Positions 26,501 to 34,346 of a DNA stretch of 64,000 nucleotides are shown here, piece by piece (the first letter of the stretch is position 1; every line of letters starts with the position of its first letter). Made by a program: the position numbers and the translations under genes. The notes beneath the pieces were generated by a model. That model was not told where the DNA came from. It did not search any database and saw only the letters and a list, made by a program, of their open reading frames with translations. The stretch comes from Hymenobacter psoromatis (GTDB lineage: Bacteria; Bacteroidota; Bacteroidia; Cytophagales; Hymenobacteraceae), in contig NZ_JAIFAG010000001.1 in assembly GCF_020012125.1 (NCBI RefSeq), positions 434,001 through 498,000 of the forward strand, given 5' to 3'.

Positions 26501-26997
26501 TCACGGGTAATGTGCGCTACAAAAGCCTGGACCTGAGCATCTTCTTTCAGGGCGTGCAGGGCAATAAGCTCTACAACCAGGTCAACACCGACATCGAGGG
26601 CTTCTACCGGGCCTTCAACCTCACCGAGCGGGCGGCCACCAACTACTGGACCGGCGAGGGCAGCACCAACGAGTTTCCGCGCTTGTCCTGGACCGGGGCC
26701 ACCAACAACAAGCAGCCCTCGACCCGCTTTCTGGAAGATGGCTCTTATCTGCGCCTGAAGAACTTGCAAGTCGGCTACACCCTCGGCGACCAGCTGCTGA
26801 GCCCGCTCCACATTGCCTCGGTGCGGGTGTACGCCAGTATCCAGAATCTGCTAACGTTCACCAAGTACACGGGCCTCGACCCCGAGCAGGGCACTAATAG
26901 CAACTCGCTCGGCGACGGCGTGCGGGCCACCGGCATCGACTTCGGTACCTATCCCTCGGCGCGCACCTTCACGGTGGGTATCAACGCGGGTTTTTGA
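23533..26997 (+). CDS. SusC/RagA-family TonB-dependent transporter with STN domain
   Basis: This is a 1154-residue outer-membrane transporter. Domains in order are a signal peptide (to about AQAQ), an STN domain (SLESILQEMKTAHHALFLY...) for signalling to FecR, a carboxypeptidase-regulatory-like beta sandwich (VTGHVTGPDQAAIPGATVVV), the plug, and a 22-strand barrel. The SusC signatures are IIDGVPTK, IVSINILKDASSAAIYGARA and NGVVIVTTKRGQSG. The end matches the family (FTVGINAGF). The start is ATG 23533; the upstream open frame overlaps fecR and lacks a signal peptide. It imports oligosaccharides with the SusD product encoded 68 bases downstream. Confidence 0.95.
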   Translation: MAHATHLLKVLPLLLLGGRPAQAQAQLEAALTRAGQAAEPRASSRRDERGTSLESILQEMKTAHHALFLYRSEVVKDKFVNREALKFSTWEEELTYVITVCGLRVEKSGRNLYIISAPKKAGAALPGPGGAGEASLPGRAATTAPTAAVPVTGHVTGPDQAAIPGATVVVKGTTNGTTADASGNFTLTLTEAEATLVVSAIGYVTQEIALQGRTQLAVVLQVDAKSLDEVLVTGYTTQRKADLTGAVSQIKQSDIKDLPVTNVAQIMQGKAAGVAITAATGAPGEAISVRIRGVGTINDNDPLYIIDGVPTKDGINQISPADIVSINILKDASSAAIYGARASNGVVIVTTKRGQSGKARLSVSAYSGVQTAANLIKMANTAQYVAAYNVAAQNDGRDQFPAAAVPTLPDVNWLKEVLKPAQQHSVQLDVSGGNDNSQYIVSGSYLNQDGLIQNSSYDRYNLRTAVSSALSKYVKIGTNANLSYAKTRQVGTSGDGFGAGNPGASVVRYALFRTPATPVYNDQGQLVDLPMLDGKSAAAYLGDGINPVALADAADRNFNAYALLGDAYLEVTPTAHLRLRSDYGVTFNITDYKQFFKTFGIDRNFNSPPQLAQSSTKQFNYNWTNTAVYDLPLGKHSVSVLLGSEAIHNDAQAISASRTGYVNQAPDFQYLDSGTGISLNGGGEAHSALLSGFGRLSYDYDGGRYLASLNFRRDGSSQLSPGRRAESFYSGSVGWNLAQETFMQRFTFLNLLKVRASVGQLGNSAIGNYPYASLIGNAGYYPFGGASTQSLSIVTTGNPNVRWETSTQSDAGLDVGLLKGALQLTVDYFIKNTSDVLLFLPQPPSGGAVGSPAVNTGKIRNNGLELELSYRTTAGKDWSYGLSGNFATLHNEVRSLGEAPPIVGGRIDNNYYATLTDVGHPIGAFYLLQTEGIFQNAQEVFTHAYQGPGIQPGDVKFRDISGPDGVPDGVIDGRDRTFVGSPIPKFTYGFTGNVRYKSLDLSIFFQGVQGNKLYNQVNTDIEGFYRAFNLTERAATNYWTGEGSTNEFPRLSWTGATNNKQPSTRFLEDGSYLRLKNLQVGYTLGDQLLSPLHIASVRVYASIQNLLTFTKYTGLDPEQGTNSNSLGDGVRATGIDFGTYPSARTFTVGINAGF

Positions 26998-27065
26998 GAA
27001 AAAAGCAAAGCGGCGCGGGCCGGCGACGGCCGGCGCGGGCGCTGAAATTTCCCCCTTTCTGACTT

Positions 27066-28568
27066 ATGAAAACTCCCTATCTTGCGTTGGGCCTGGCGGG
27101 TGGCCTGCTGCTGGCCGCGGCCGGGTGCAAAAACTTTCTGGAGCAGCCGGTACTGGGGCAGTACGCGGCCGGGCAGTTTTTTACGTCCGACACCAACGCC
27201 ATCCTGGCCGTGAACGCGGCCTACGTCCCGCTCTCGTTCCGCGACGCTTCTTCCAACGTGCTGTGGGTGCTGGGCGACCTGGCCTCGGACGATGCCCTGA
27301 AGGGCAGCAACCCCGGCGACCAGGCCGACTTTCAGAGCGTGCAGGATTTTAACACCACGCCTATCAACGCGGCCGTGGAGGCGCAGTGGAAGCGCGACTA
27401 CGACGGGGTATTCAAGTGCAACGTGGTGCTCGACGGCCTGCCCGCCACCAACACCAGCGTGAGCCCGGTGGTGCTGGCCCAAGCCGTGGGGCAGGCCCAG
27501 TTTCTGCGGGCCTGGTACTATTTTCAGCTCACGACCATCTACGGCGATATTCCGCTGCACCTGACGGTGGAAACGCCCGAGGCGCTGCAAAGCCCGGTGG
27601 TGCCGCAGGCCCAGATTTTTGCGCAGGTGGAGGCCGACTGCCAGGCCGCTGCCGCCGCCCTACCCCCCACCTGGACGGGCACCGACGTGGGGCGCGCCAC
27701 CAAGGGTGCGGCCCTGGCGCTGCTGGCCAAAACGTACTTGTATGAGAAGAAATGGGTGATGGCCGCCCAAACCGCGCAGCAGGTAGATGGGCTGGGCTAC
27801 AAGCTGTTGCCAGTATTTGCCGACAACTTTCGGGCGGCTACCAAGAACAACACCGAAGCCGTGTTTGCGGTGCAGCACACCAGCAACCTGAGCCCCGGCC
27901 AGGGCAATAGCCTCAACCAGTGGTTTGCCCCGCGCGTGCAGAACGGCTACGGCTTTTACTACCCTACCCCCAGCCTGGCAGCCAGCTTCGAGCAGTCGCC
28001 GGCCGGGGTGGTAGACCCACGCCTCGACTACACGCTGGGCCGCAAGGGCCAGGACTTCTTTGGCGTGCCCTTCGACACGACCTGGACCACGACGGGCTAC
28101 TTGTCGAAGAAGCACTTGCAGCCGCTGACCGAAGTGCCGGCCGCTACCAAGGGCGATGGCAACCTCAACTTCCAGGCCATCCGCTACGCCGAGGTGCTGC
28201 TGATAGAGGCCGAGGCCCTGAACGAAGCCGGCAACGGGGCGGCCGCCCTGGCACCCCTCAATCAGGTGCGCAAGCGGGCCCGCGAAAGCTACCTCTACGA
28301 CGCTACCCTGCCGGGCGCGGGCACCGTGCCGCCGGGCCTGCTACCCGACATCACCACCACCGACCAGAGCCAGCTGCGCGACCTCATCCGGCAGGAGCGG
28401 CGCGTAGAATTGGCTACCGAGTTTCAGCGCTTTTTCGACATCATCCGCTACGGGCAGGCCTACGCGACCCAGGCCCTGCGCGGCAAGCCCAATTTCAACT
28501 ACACCAAAAACCGGTTTTTCCCCATTCCGCAGAGCGAGCGGGATACCAATAAAAAGCTGGGTATCTGA
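27066..28568 (+). CDS. SusD/RagB-family nutrient-binding lipoprotein
   Basis: This is a 500-residue surface lipoprotein that caps the SusC channel and binds the incoming glycan. The lipobox ends at C21 (LLAAAGC), followed by the usual KNFLEQPVLGQY start. TPR-like helices include AQFLRAWYYFQLTTIYGDIPL and AALALLAKTYLYEKKWVMAA. The C-terminal SusD segment is IRYAEVLLIEAEALNEAGNG, then LRDLIRQERRVELATEFQRF, then FFPIPQSERDTN. It is paired with susC and co-transcribed. Confidence 0.95.
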   Translation: MKTPYLALGLAGGLLLAAAGCKNFLEQPVLGQYAAGQFFTSDTNAILAVNAAYVPLSFRDASSNVLWVLGDLASDDALKGSNPGDQADFQSVQDFNTTPINAAVEAQWKRDYDGVFKCNVVLDGLPATNTSVSPVVLAQAVGQAQFLRAWYYFQLTTIYGDIPLHLTVETPEALQSPVVPQAQIFAQVEADCQAAAAALPPTWTGTDVGRATKGAALALLAKTYLYEKKWVMAAQTAQQVDGLGYKLLPVFADNFRAATKNNTEAVFAVQHTSNLSPGQGNSLNQWFAPRVQNGYGFYYPTPSLAASFEQSPAGVVDPRLDYTLGRKGQDFFGVPFDTTWTTTGYLSKKHLQPLTEVPAATKGDGNLNFQAIRYAEVLLIEAEALNEAGNGAAALAPLNQVRKRARESYLYDATLPGAGTVPPGLLPDITTTDQSQLRDLIRQERRVELATEFQRFFDIIRYGQAYATQALRGKPNFNYTKNRFFPIPQSERDTNKKLGI

Positions 28569-28612
28569 GCTTTTAGTCTTTTAACTTCCATTTTTCCCAC
28601 CCTTCTTTTCCC

Positions 28613-29692
28613 ATGAAAAAGCAAAGATTTTACCTGCTCCTGCTGTCGCTGCTGACGTTGGGCACGCTGAGCGTCATCTCCTCGTGCTCTAAAAACAGTG
28701 ACCCGGTGGCCCCGGTCGTGGTCATTAATAAAACCCAGCTCACGGCCACGATTGACTCGGTGAATGCCATCTACAATGCCGCTGCGGAGGGTACCAAGCC
28801 CGGCTCCTACGCCGTCGGCTCGAAGGCAACCCTGAAAACGTCGATTGACCTGGCCACGACTACTAAGAACGACGCGGCCGCCACCCAGGCGGCCGTGAAT
28901 ACGGCGCTGGCCAACCTGCGCCGGGCCGCCGTGGCCTTCCAAAATAGCCTCATTCAGGAAGTGTCGGCGGCTAACCTGGTGGCGCAGTGGAAGTTTAATG
29001 GCAACGCCAACGACGCGACGGCCAACGGCAACAACGGCACGCTCAAAACCGGCCCCAACGGCCCGGCCACCGCGCCCGGCGACGGCGGGGTGTTGCCGAT
29101 GCTGGTGCCCGACCGCTTCGGGGTAGCCAACCAGGCGTACGATTTTGAGAATGGGGCTTACATTGAGGTGCCGTACAAGGTGGCGCTCAACCCGCAGGCC
29201 GTTACGGTGAGCGTGTGGTGCAAGCGCACCGACAGCCACGCCGACAACTATATGGTGTCGCTGAACCGGTGGACGGGATATAAGTTTCAATTACAGTCTT
29301 TTAGCAAGCCCTTCCTGACCGTGACCACCACCGTGGCTACCGCCGATAAGGACGACGACTCGGGCATCGTGCCCCTCAATACCTGGACCCACGTGGTGGC
29401 TTCCTACGTCGATGGCACCATGAAATTCTACATCGGCGGCAAGCTGATAAAAACCTATACCGACGTGATGGGAGCCATGAAAGTAGTGCCCCAGCCCGTG
29501 AACCTGTGCCTGGGCCAGCAGCTGCCCAAGGATATCTACAACAGCGTGCCCACCGGGGGCCAGGCCGCCGACTATTTTCAGTACTACGGCGCGGCCTTTT
29601 TCGTGGGCCAGCTCGACGATATCCGCATTTACAACCGCGCCCTGACCGATGCGGAGGTCAGCTCCATTTACACCATCGAGAGTACGCAGTAA
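28613..29692 (+). CDS. LamG-like (concanavalin A-like) lipoprotein
   Basis: This is a 359-residue probable surface lipoprotein with a lipobox ending at C25 (LSVISSC). An alpha-helical FIVAR/DUF-like segment follows (TATIDSVNAIYNAAAEGTK ... AVNTALANLRRAAVAFQNSL), and then a LamG/laminin-type jelly roll (LVAQWKFNGNANDATANGNN to YNRALTDAEVSSIY). It probably binds carbohydrate as an accessory glycan-binding protein of the PUL, in the position usually occupied by SusE/F-like proteins. It starts 44 bases after susD. Confidence 0.85.
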   Translation: MKKQRFYLLLLSLLTLGTLSVISSCSKNSDPVAPVVVINKTQLTATIDSVNAIYNAAAEGTKPGSYAVGSKATLKTSIDLATTTKNDAAATQAAVNTALANLRRAAVAFQNSLIQEVSAANLVAQWKFNGNANDATANGNNGTLKTGPNGPATAPGDGGVLPMLVPDRFGVANQAYDFENGAYIEVPYKVALNPQAVTVSVWCKRTDSHADNYMVSLNRWTGYKFQLQSFSKPFLTVTTTVATADKDDDSGIVPLNTWTHVVASYVDGTMKFYIGGKLIKTYTDVMGAMKVVPQPVNLCLGQQLPKDIYNSVPTGGQAADYFQYYGAAFFVGQLDDIRIYNRALTDAEVSSIYTIESTQ

Positions 29693-29702
29693 GCCCCGCC
29701 CT

Positions 29703-29740
29703 ACCCCCCTCCTTACCCCTCAGTCGGGGTAGGAGGGGGT
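29703..29740. terminator. C/G-rich stem-loop after the LamG gene
   Basis: ACCCCCCTCCTTACCCC pairs with GGGGTAGGAGGGGGT across a short loop with two bulged bases. It has no U-tract, so its terminator status is uncertain. It is built from the GGGGTAGG word. Confidence 0.4.
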
Positions 29741-29788
29741 GAATGCGGCCGGATAGTTTTTCTCCCTGATTTAGCCCTCCCCACCCGA

Positions 29789-30979
29789 ATGCGGATGCCC
29801 ACCCACCACGCGCGAAACTTAGCTGCGGCCGCTACCCTGGCCCTGGCGGCCCTGCTGGGCTGCACCAAGGCAGATAGCTCGCAGGCCACTGCCGCCGTTA
29901 CCTCCACCAGTTGGCCGCTCCTCGGCTTCGTAAAGGCCGACAGCCTTAACCCCATCATGGGTCCCAGCGCGGTCGGGGTTTTCCTCGACCCCATCTTGAA
30001 ACAGCCCGTGCACTGGGAGGAAAAGGACGTGTTTAACCCCGCCGTGGTGGTGAAGGACAACAAAGTGTACATGCTGTACCGGGCCGAAAACCTGGTGGGC
30101 ACGATTGGTAAAGCCTCGCGTATTGGCCTGGCCGTCAGCACCGATGGGCTGCACTTCGTTCGCCAGCTGCAGCCGGTGCTCTACCCCGATAACGATGCCC
30201 AGAAGAAGTATGAGTGGCCCGGTGGCACCGAGGACCCGCGCGTGGTGGAAGGCGACGACCACCGCTACTACATGACCTACACGGCCTACGATGGCACCCT
30301 GGCCCGCCTGCACGTAGCTACCTCACCCGACCTGGTGCACTGGACCAAGTACGGTAATGCATTTGCCCAAGCCTACGGAGGTAAGTACCTGGATAAGTGG
30401 AGCAAATCGGGCTCCATCGTGTCGCGCTACGAAGACGACGGCCGCATTGTAGCCGCCAAAATCAACGGCAAGTACTGGATGTACTGGGGCGATGCCCAAA
30501 TCTGGCTAGCTACCTCCGACGACCTTATTCACTGGACACCGGTGGAGATGGCCGCCGGCGAAAAGCCGCCCGTGCCCCTGCGCGCCCAGGCCCTGACCAT
30601 GCCTGATTTGAAGATTATGCTGCCTACCCGCGCCGGCAAGTTCGATAGCGACCTGGTGGAGTCGGGCCCGCCGGCTATGCTCACCGACCAGGGCATCCGG
30701 CTGGTATACAACAGCCGCAACGACCCCGCCTTCGGCGATAAAACCCTGCCTCTGGGCACCTACACTGCCAGCCAGGCGCTGTTTGACCAAAACGACCCGA
30801 CCCACTTGCTCCAGCGCCTCGACACGTATTTCATCCGCCCCGAGCGCCCCTACGAAACCACGGGCCAGGTCAACCAGGTGGTTTTTCTGGAGGGGCTGGC
30901 GCGCTTCCAGGGCCGGTGGCTGCTCTACTACGGCACCGCCGACTCCAAGATTGCGGTGGCCGCCCGGCCAGTGGAGTAG
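29789..30979 (+). CDS. GH130-like beta-mannoside phosphorylase/hydrolase lipoprotein
   Basis: This is a 396-residue five-bladed beta-propeller enzyme. It is exported as a lipoprotein (lipobox LLG-C25). GH130-type landmarks are KDVFNPAVVVKDNKVYMLYR, SRIGLAVSTDGLHF and GGTEDPRVVEGDDHRYYMTY, followed by ATSPDLVHWTKYG. GH130 enzymes act on beta-mannosides, by phosphorolysis or hydrolysis. A surface or periplasmic lipoprotein form suggests hydrolysis rather than phosphorolysis, but that is inference. It closes the sigma/FecR/SusC/SusD locus. An ATG two codons in is an alternative start. GH43/GH117-like propellers are the alternative assignment. Confidence 0.75.
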   Translation: MRMPTHHARNLAAAATLALAALLGCTKADSSQATAAVTSTSWPLLGFVKADSLNPIMGPSAVGVFLDPILKQPVHWEEKDVFNPAVVVKDNKVYMLYRAENLVGTIGKASRIGLAVSTDGLHFVRQLQPVLYPDNDAQKKYEWPGGTEDPRVVEGDDHRYYMTYTAYDGTLARLHVATSPDLVHWTKYGNAFAQAYGGKYLDKWSKSGSIVSRYEDDGRIVAAKINGKYWMYWGDAQIWLATSDDLIHWTPVEMAAGEKPPVPLRAQALTMPDLKIMLPTRAGKFDSDLVESGPPAMLTDQGIRLVYNSRNDPAFGDKTLPLGTYTASQALFDQNDPTHLLQRLDTYFIRPERPYETTGQVNQVVFLEGLARFQGRWLLYYGTADSKIAVAARPVE

Positions 30980-31041
30980 GGGAGGGAAAGCCGCGGTATC
31001 GTTTCGTGGGTGGAAAGCGCCGCTGCTTATTCCATCATCTT

Positions 31042-31079
31042 AAAAAAGTGCGTCCGGCCTACGCCGGGCGCGCTTTTTT
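31042..31079. terminator. bidirectional Rho-independent terminator
   Basis: AAAAAAGTGCGTCCGGC pairs with GCCGGGCGCGCTTTTTT (17 bp with two G-U-type mismatches, loop CTAC), giving a U-tract on either strand. It ends the GH130 transcription unit. Confidence 0.8.
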
Positions 31080-31128
31080 GCGGCCCTCAGTCAGCCGCTC
31101 CGCCACGTCGGCGCGTACAAGGCTGCGT

Positions 31129-32040
31129 ATGAAACTTCCGCTGCTCCTGCTCCTACCCCTCTGCCTTTCCTCCGCCTGCTCCTCGGCTGCCGACAATGCG
31201 GGTAGCGCCGGCCAGCCCCAGGATATTACTCAAACGCACCCCGGTAAAAAGGGTAAAAAGGGCCACAAAAAGCACGAAGAAGAAGCCGAAAACCTGCCCA
31301 GCGGCCTGCGTCGGGTAGGCCGCCTCACCGATGGCATCCGGGAAAGCTCGGGGCTGTGCGCCGCGCCCGAGGTAGGCACGTACCTCACCTTCGGCGACGA
31401 TGGCAACCCGCCCACCGTGTGGCGCGTGGATGCTACCGGCCAGCAGGTGGGCGAGTTCACGCTGGGCGCGCCCAACCACGACTGGGAAAGCCTAAGCCGC
31501 GACCCTAGCGGCAACTACTACATGGGCGACTGCGGCAACAACAACAACGACCGCCAGAACCTGGCCATCCTGCGCTTCCGGCCCGAGACCCCCGCCCAAG
31601 TCGGCAAAATCAACTTCAAATACCCTGACCAAATCGAGTTTCCGCCCAGCAAGAAGGGCCGCAACTTCGACTGCGAAGCCAGCCTCTGGCACGCCGGGCA
31701 GGTTTATTTATTCACCAAAGACCGGGGCCAGTCGAGTACCTGCAAGGTATACACTGTGCCCGACCAGCCCGGCAGCTACACCGCTAAGCTCGTGACCAAG
31801 CTCGTTATTCCGGGCCAGGTCACCGACGCTACCCTCTCGCCCGATGGCCGCCGCCTCGTGCTGCTGGCCCGCCAGGAATTGTTCATTCTGAGTGGTAATT
31901 CCTGGGAGGAAATCCTGAAAGCTACCCCCCGCCACATCAGCCTCGAAGGCGCGGGCCAGACTGAAGGCGTGGCATTTAAGGATGCCAACACGCTGCTCAT
32001 CACCACCGAGCAGGGCGACGTGTATGAGCTAGGGATTTAA
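31129..32040 (+). CDS. beta-propeller lipoprotein of unknown function
   Basis: This is a 303-residue lipoprotein (lipobox LCLSSA-C17). A Lys/His-rich linker (about 35-50: GKKGKKGHKKHEEE) is followed by a propeller-like domain with the recognisable motif NHDWESLSRDPSGNYYMGDC and then GNNNNDRQNLAILR, seen in Bacteroidota proteins of unknown role. Later strands read VTDATLSPDGRRLVLLAR and GVAFKDANTLLITTEQGDV. The start is ATG 31129, after the terminator; the upstream open frame overlaps the GH130 gene. Its stop codon overlaps the stop of lgt by three bases, tail to tail. Confidence 0.8.
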   Translation: MKLPLLLLLPLCLSSACSSAADNAGSAGQPQDITQTHPGKKGKKGHKKHEEEAENLPSGLRRVGRLTDGIRESSGLCAAPEVGTYLTFGDDGNPPTVWRVDATGQQVGEFTLGAPNHDWESLSRDPSGNYYMGDCGNNNNDRQNLAILRFRPETPAQVGKINFKYPDQIEFPPSKKGRNFDCEASLWHAGQVYLFTKDRGQSSTCKVYTVPDQPGSYTAKLVTKLVIPGQVTDATLSPDGRRLVLLARQELFILSGNSWEEILKATPRHISLEGAGQTEGVAFKDANTLLITTEQGDVYELGI

Positions 32041-33035
32041 CCCTTAACTTTTAGTGCTGCCTCTTCCTCGGCCAAGTCGCGCGGGGCGTAGCCGTAGGGA
32101 TTTTTCGGGTCTTTGCCGGCGCGCAGCAGCACCCACAAGCCAATGAGAATAAACGGGATACTCAGCAGCTGCCCAATGTTGAGGTGGTACTGCGCGATGA
32201 TGCCCGTTTCCTGCGACACCTGATTTTCTTTCAAATACTCCACCAAAATGCGGAAGGTGAAAAGCAGCACCACGAACAGCCCGAAGAGTAGGCCGCGGGG
32301 CGTGCGCGCCCGGTACTTATTCCACAGACTATAGAGCAGCACGAACAGGAATACGCAGAACAGCGACTCGTAAATCTGGGTAGGGTGGCGCGGTACGGCC
32401 ATCTCCATTGTGGGGGCAGGGGCGGTGCCGACGGGCAAAACCTCGGTGTGCTCCTCGCCACTGGCCAGGCGGCTGCGCTGCACCAGCGCCGCGCCGGGGG
32501 GTAGGGGCGTGACGGGCGCTTGCAGGTGCTCGGTATCGAGCGGAAACACGAAGGCCCAGGGCATATCGGTGGGCTTGCCCACAATTTCGGAGTTCATCAA
32601 ATTGCCCAGCCGGATGCAGGCTCCGGCGATGGCTACCACAATCACAATGCGGTCGAGCACCCAGAGATAATCAAACTTATTGCGCACGCTAAAAACGTAC
32701 ACCGCCAGCAAAATGCCAATCGTGGCCCCGTGCGAGGCCAGCCCGCCGTGCCAGATTTTGAGAATCTCCCACGGATGCGCGCTGTACGAAGGCCAGTCGT
32801 AGAAGAAAACGTGGCCCAGCCGTGCCCCTAGCACCGTGGCCACCACCATGTAAAACGTGAGGACATCGACCCAGTAGGGCCGCACGTCCTCTTTCTTAAA
32901 CATGTCGGTGATGACAAACGAGCTGATAACGAAGCCCGCCGCAAACAGCACCCCGTACCAGCGCAGCAGCAGCGGCCCCAGGTGGGCAATGATGGGGTCG
33001 GCGGTCCAGGTAATATAAGCGAGCGAGGCGGTCAT
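32037..33035 (-). CDS. lgt: prolipoprotein diacylglyceryl transferase
   Basis: Lgt transfers diacylglycerol from phosphatidylglycerol to the lipobox cysteine of prelipoproteins. The 332-residue membrane protein has about seven hydrophobic segments and the family motifs HGGLASHGATIGILLAVY, IRLGNLMNSEIVG and PRHPTQIYESLF. A hydrophilic insertion of about 45 residues lies before the PRHPTQ motif. ATG 33035 is the start, because the upstream TTG lies in a TACCTTTG promoter box (33057-33064). The gene is convergent with a lipoprotein gene, and the two stop codons share three bases. Confidence 0.95.
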   Translation of the reverse strand: MTASLAYITWTADPIIAHLGPLLLRWYGVLFAAGFVISSFVITDMFKKEDVRPYWVDVLTFYMVVATVLGARLGHVFFYDWPSYSAHPWEILKIWHGGLASHGATIGILLAVYVFSVRNKFDYLWVLDRIVIVVAIAGACIRLGNLMNSEIVGKPTDMPWAFVFPLDTEHLQAPVTPLPPGAALVQRSRLASGEEHTEVLPVGTAPAPTMEMAVPRHPTQIYESLFCVFLFVLLYSLWNKYRARTPRGLLFGLFVVLLFTFRILVEYLKENQVSQETGIIAQYHLNIGQLLSIPFILIGLWVLLRAGKDPKNPYGYAPRDLAEEEAALKVKG

Positions 33036-33056
33036 GAACAAAGAAGAAAGAGGGGT

Positions 33057-33064
33057 CAAAGGTA
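33057..33064 (-). promoter_or_regulatory. -7 box (TACCTTTG) of lgt
   Basis: The minus strand reads TACCTTTG, an exact TAnnTTTG match 21 bases before the lgt ATG. Confidence 0.6.
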
Positions 33065-33146
33065 CTGGTCATCGCCGGCATCCCATTTCGCCAGGCGGCT
33101 GGCCTATGCTAGCCTGCCAGGGGTAGGAACGCGCTGATTGACCGAA

Positions 33147-33455
33147 TTAGCGGGGTAGCAGCGGGGCAGGTTGGCTGAGCTGATAGGTATTGTGCTGATT
33201 GTTTGCCAGTAGCGGGCGCGAGGCTACGTCATCTCCGCTTACCGCTAATCCCAACGCCCCGAGTAGCGCTACGTAGGCCGGGCGGCGCACCCAGTCCGGC
33301 AGCCAGGGGCTTTTTAGCGCCGCGCTTGCCGCGAGCCGGGCGTGCACGCGGGCATAAAAAAACGGTCGGGGCTGGGCTTTAGGCTGGTGCCGAAGCTGAC
33401 GCAGCAGCGCCTCCCATTCCTCATCGGAGCCGGGGCGAACGGGGGAGTTAGACAT
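33147..33455 (-). CDS. small membrane protein, probable anti-sigma partner
   Basis: This is a 102-residue protein. A soluble N-terminus (EEWEALLRQLRHQPKAQPRP) is followed by one probable transmembrane segment (YVALLGALGLAVSG, about 65-78) and a short Gln/Asn/Pro-rich tail. No zinc anti-sigma HxxxCxxC motif is present. The ATG lies inside the last codons of the ECF sigma gene (ATGTCTAA overlap, 8 bases), which implies translational coupling and an anti-sigma role. No domain was recognised, so the function rests on context. Confidence 0.65.
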   Translation of the reverse strand: MSNSPVRPGSDEEWEALLRQLRHQPKAQPRPFFYARVHARLAASAALKSPWLPDWVRRPAYVALLGALGLAVSGDDVASRPLLANNQHNTYQLSQPAPLLPR

Positions 33456-34086
33456 GGGTAGCAGGGGGTTGAAGGTATCGCCGCAACGTCTGCCGTGCCC
33501 GAAACAGGAGGGATTCGACCGCCGAAACTGTGGTATCGAGCACGGCGGCTATTTCCTGGTAGCTAAGCTCCTGCTCGTGGCGCAGAGTGAAAGCCACCTG
33601 TTGGGGGCCGGGCAGGCGGCCAATGTGGTGCAGCAATAAAGCCAGCTGCTGCTGGCCTTCTAGCAGCGCCAGCGGGTGCGCGTGGTCGGGCGGCTCGTGC
33701 AGCACTTGGTTGTCAAAGCCCAGCAGGCTGGTGAAATAAGCAAAGCGCTTGCGGGCCTTCCCGCGGCGGCGGTGCTGCAAGGCCCGCGACGTGGCCAGCC
33801 GGTAGAGCCAGGTGCTCAAGCTAGCCTCGCCCCGAAACTGCGCTACCGTTTGGTATACTTCCACAAACACCTCCTGCGCCACATCCTCAGCCTCCTCCGC
33901 CGACCGCAGCAGGGAATAAACCGTGGCATAAATCCGGTCCTTGTAGCGCGCTACCAGGGTGCGAAATGCCGCCTCGCTACCTTCGCGGAGCTGCGCCACT
34001 AGCTCGGCATCGGCCACAGCGGCGTGCCCATCGGAATGGTAAGCTGGCGGCGTGGGGGTATCAAGTAGCGAGAGGCTAAGCGCCAT
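33448..34086 (-). CDS. ECF RNA polymerase sigma factor
   Basis: This is a 212-residue ECF sigma-70 factor. Region 2 shows FRTLVARYKDRIYATVYSLL, then EEAEDVAQEVFVEVYQ and STWLYRLATSRALQHRRR. Region 4 shows LPGPQQVAFTLRHEQELSYQ, then EIAAVLDTTVSAVESLLFRA. It is followed by an overlapping small membrane protein that is probably its anti-sigma. It is not linked to a fecR or susC gene, so it belongs to a different regulatory class from the factor at 21.6 kb. The upstream region has a nested palindrome (34122-34169). Confidence 0.92.
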   Translation of the reverse strand: MALSLSLLDTPTPPAYHSDGHAAVADAELVAQLREGSEAAFRTLVARYKDRIYATVYSLLRSAEEAEDVAQEVFVEVYQTVAQFRGEASLSTWLYRLATSRALQHRRRGKARKRFAYFTSLLGFDNQVLHEPPDHAHPLALLEGQQQLALLLHHIGRLPGPQQVAFTLRHEQELSYQEIAAVLDTTVSAVESLLFRARQTLRRYLQPPATHV

Positions 34087-34121
34087 AAAACCAAAGCGGC
34101 AAGTCCGATTGAAGGAGTGCG

Positions 34122-34169
34122 TAGCACCTGCCGCTAGTAGCGGCGGGCGTTACGGAAGCTTAGGTGCTA
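34122..34169. promoter_or_regulatory. nested palindrome upstream of the ECF sigma gene
   Basis: GCCGCTAGTAGCGGC (34130-34144) is a perfect palindrome around one central base. It is flanked by TAGCACCT (34122-34129) and AGGTGCTA (34162-34169). It lies 36-83 bases upstream of the sigma ATG. It may be an operator or a structured leader. The rest of this 260-base gap is AT-rich, without other recognisable features. Confidence 0.45.
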
Positions 34170-34346
34170 ATAGGCTAAATTACTTGCGCGGCTTCGGATT
34201 ATTAATGAGTAAAGTGCTGACTAACAATTCGTATTATTTACAGTGCCAGCAATTTTGGCCTGCTACTGCCGCGTCTGTAGGGAATCAAAATATCTGCTAA
34301 TTAAAGTAATTACGAGCGCAAAATTATTCTCTTCAGATTAGAGCTT

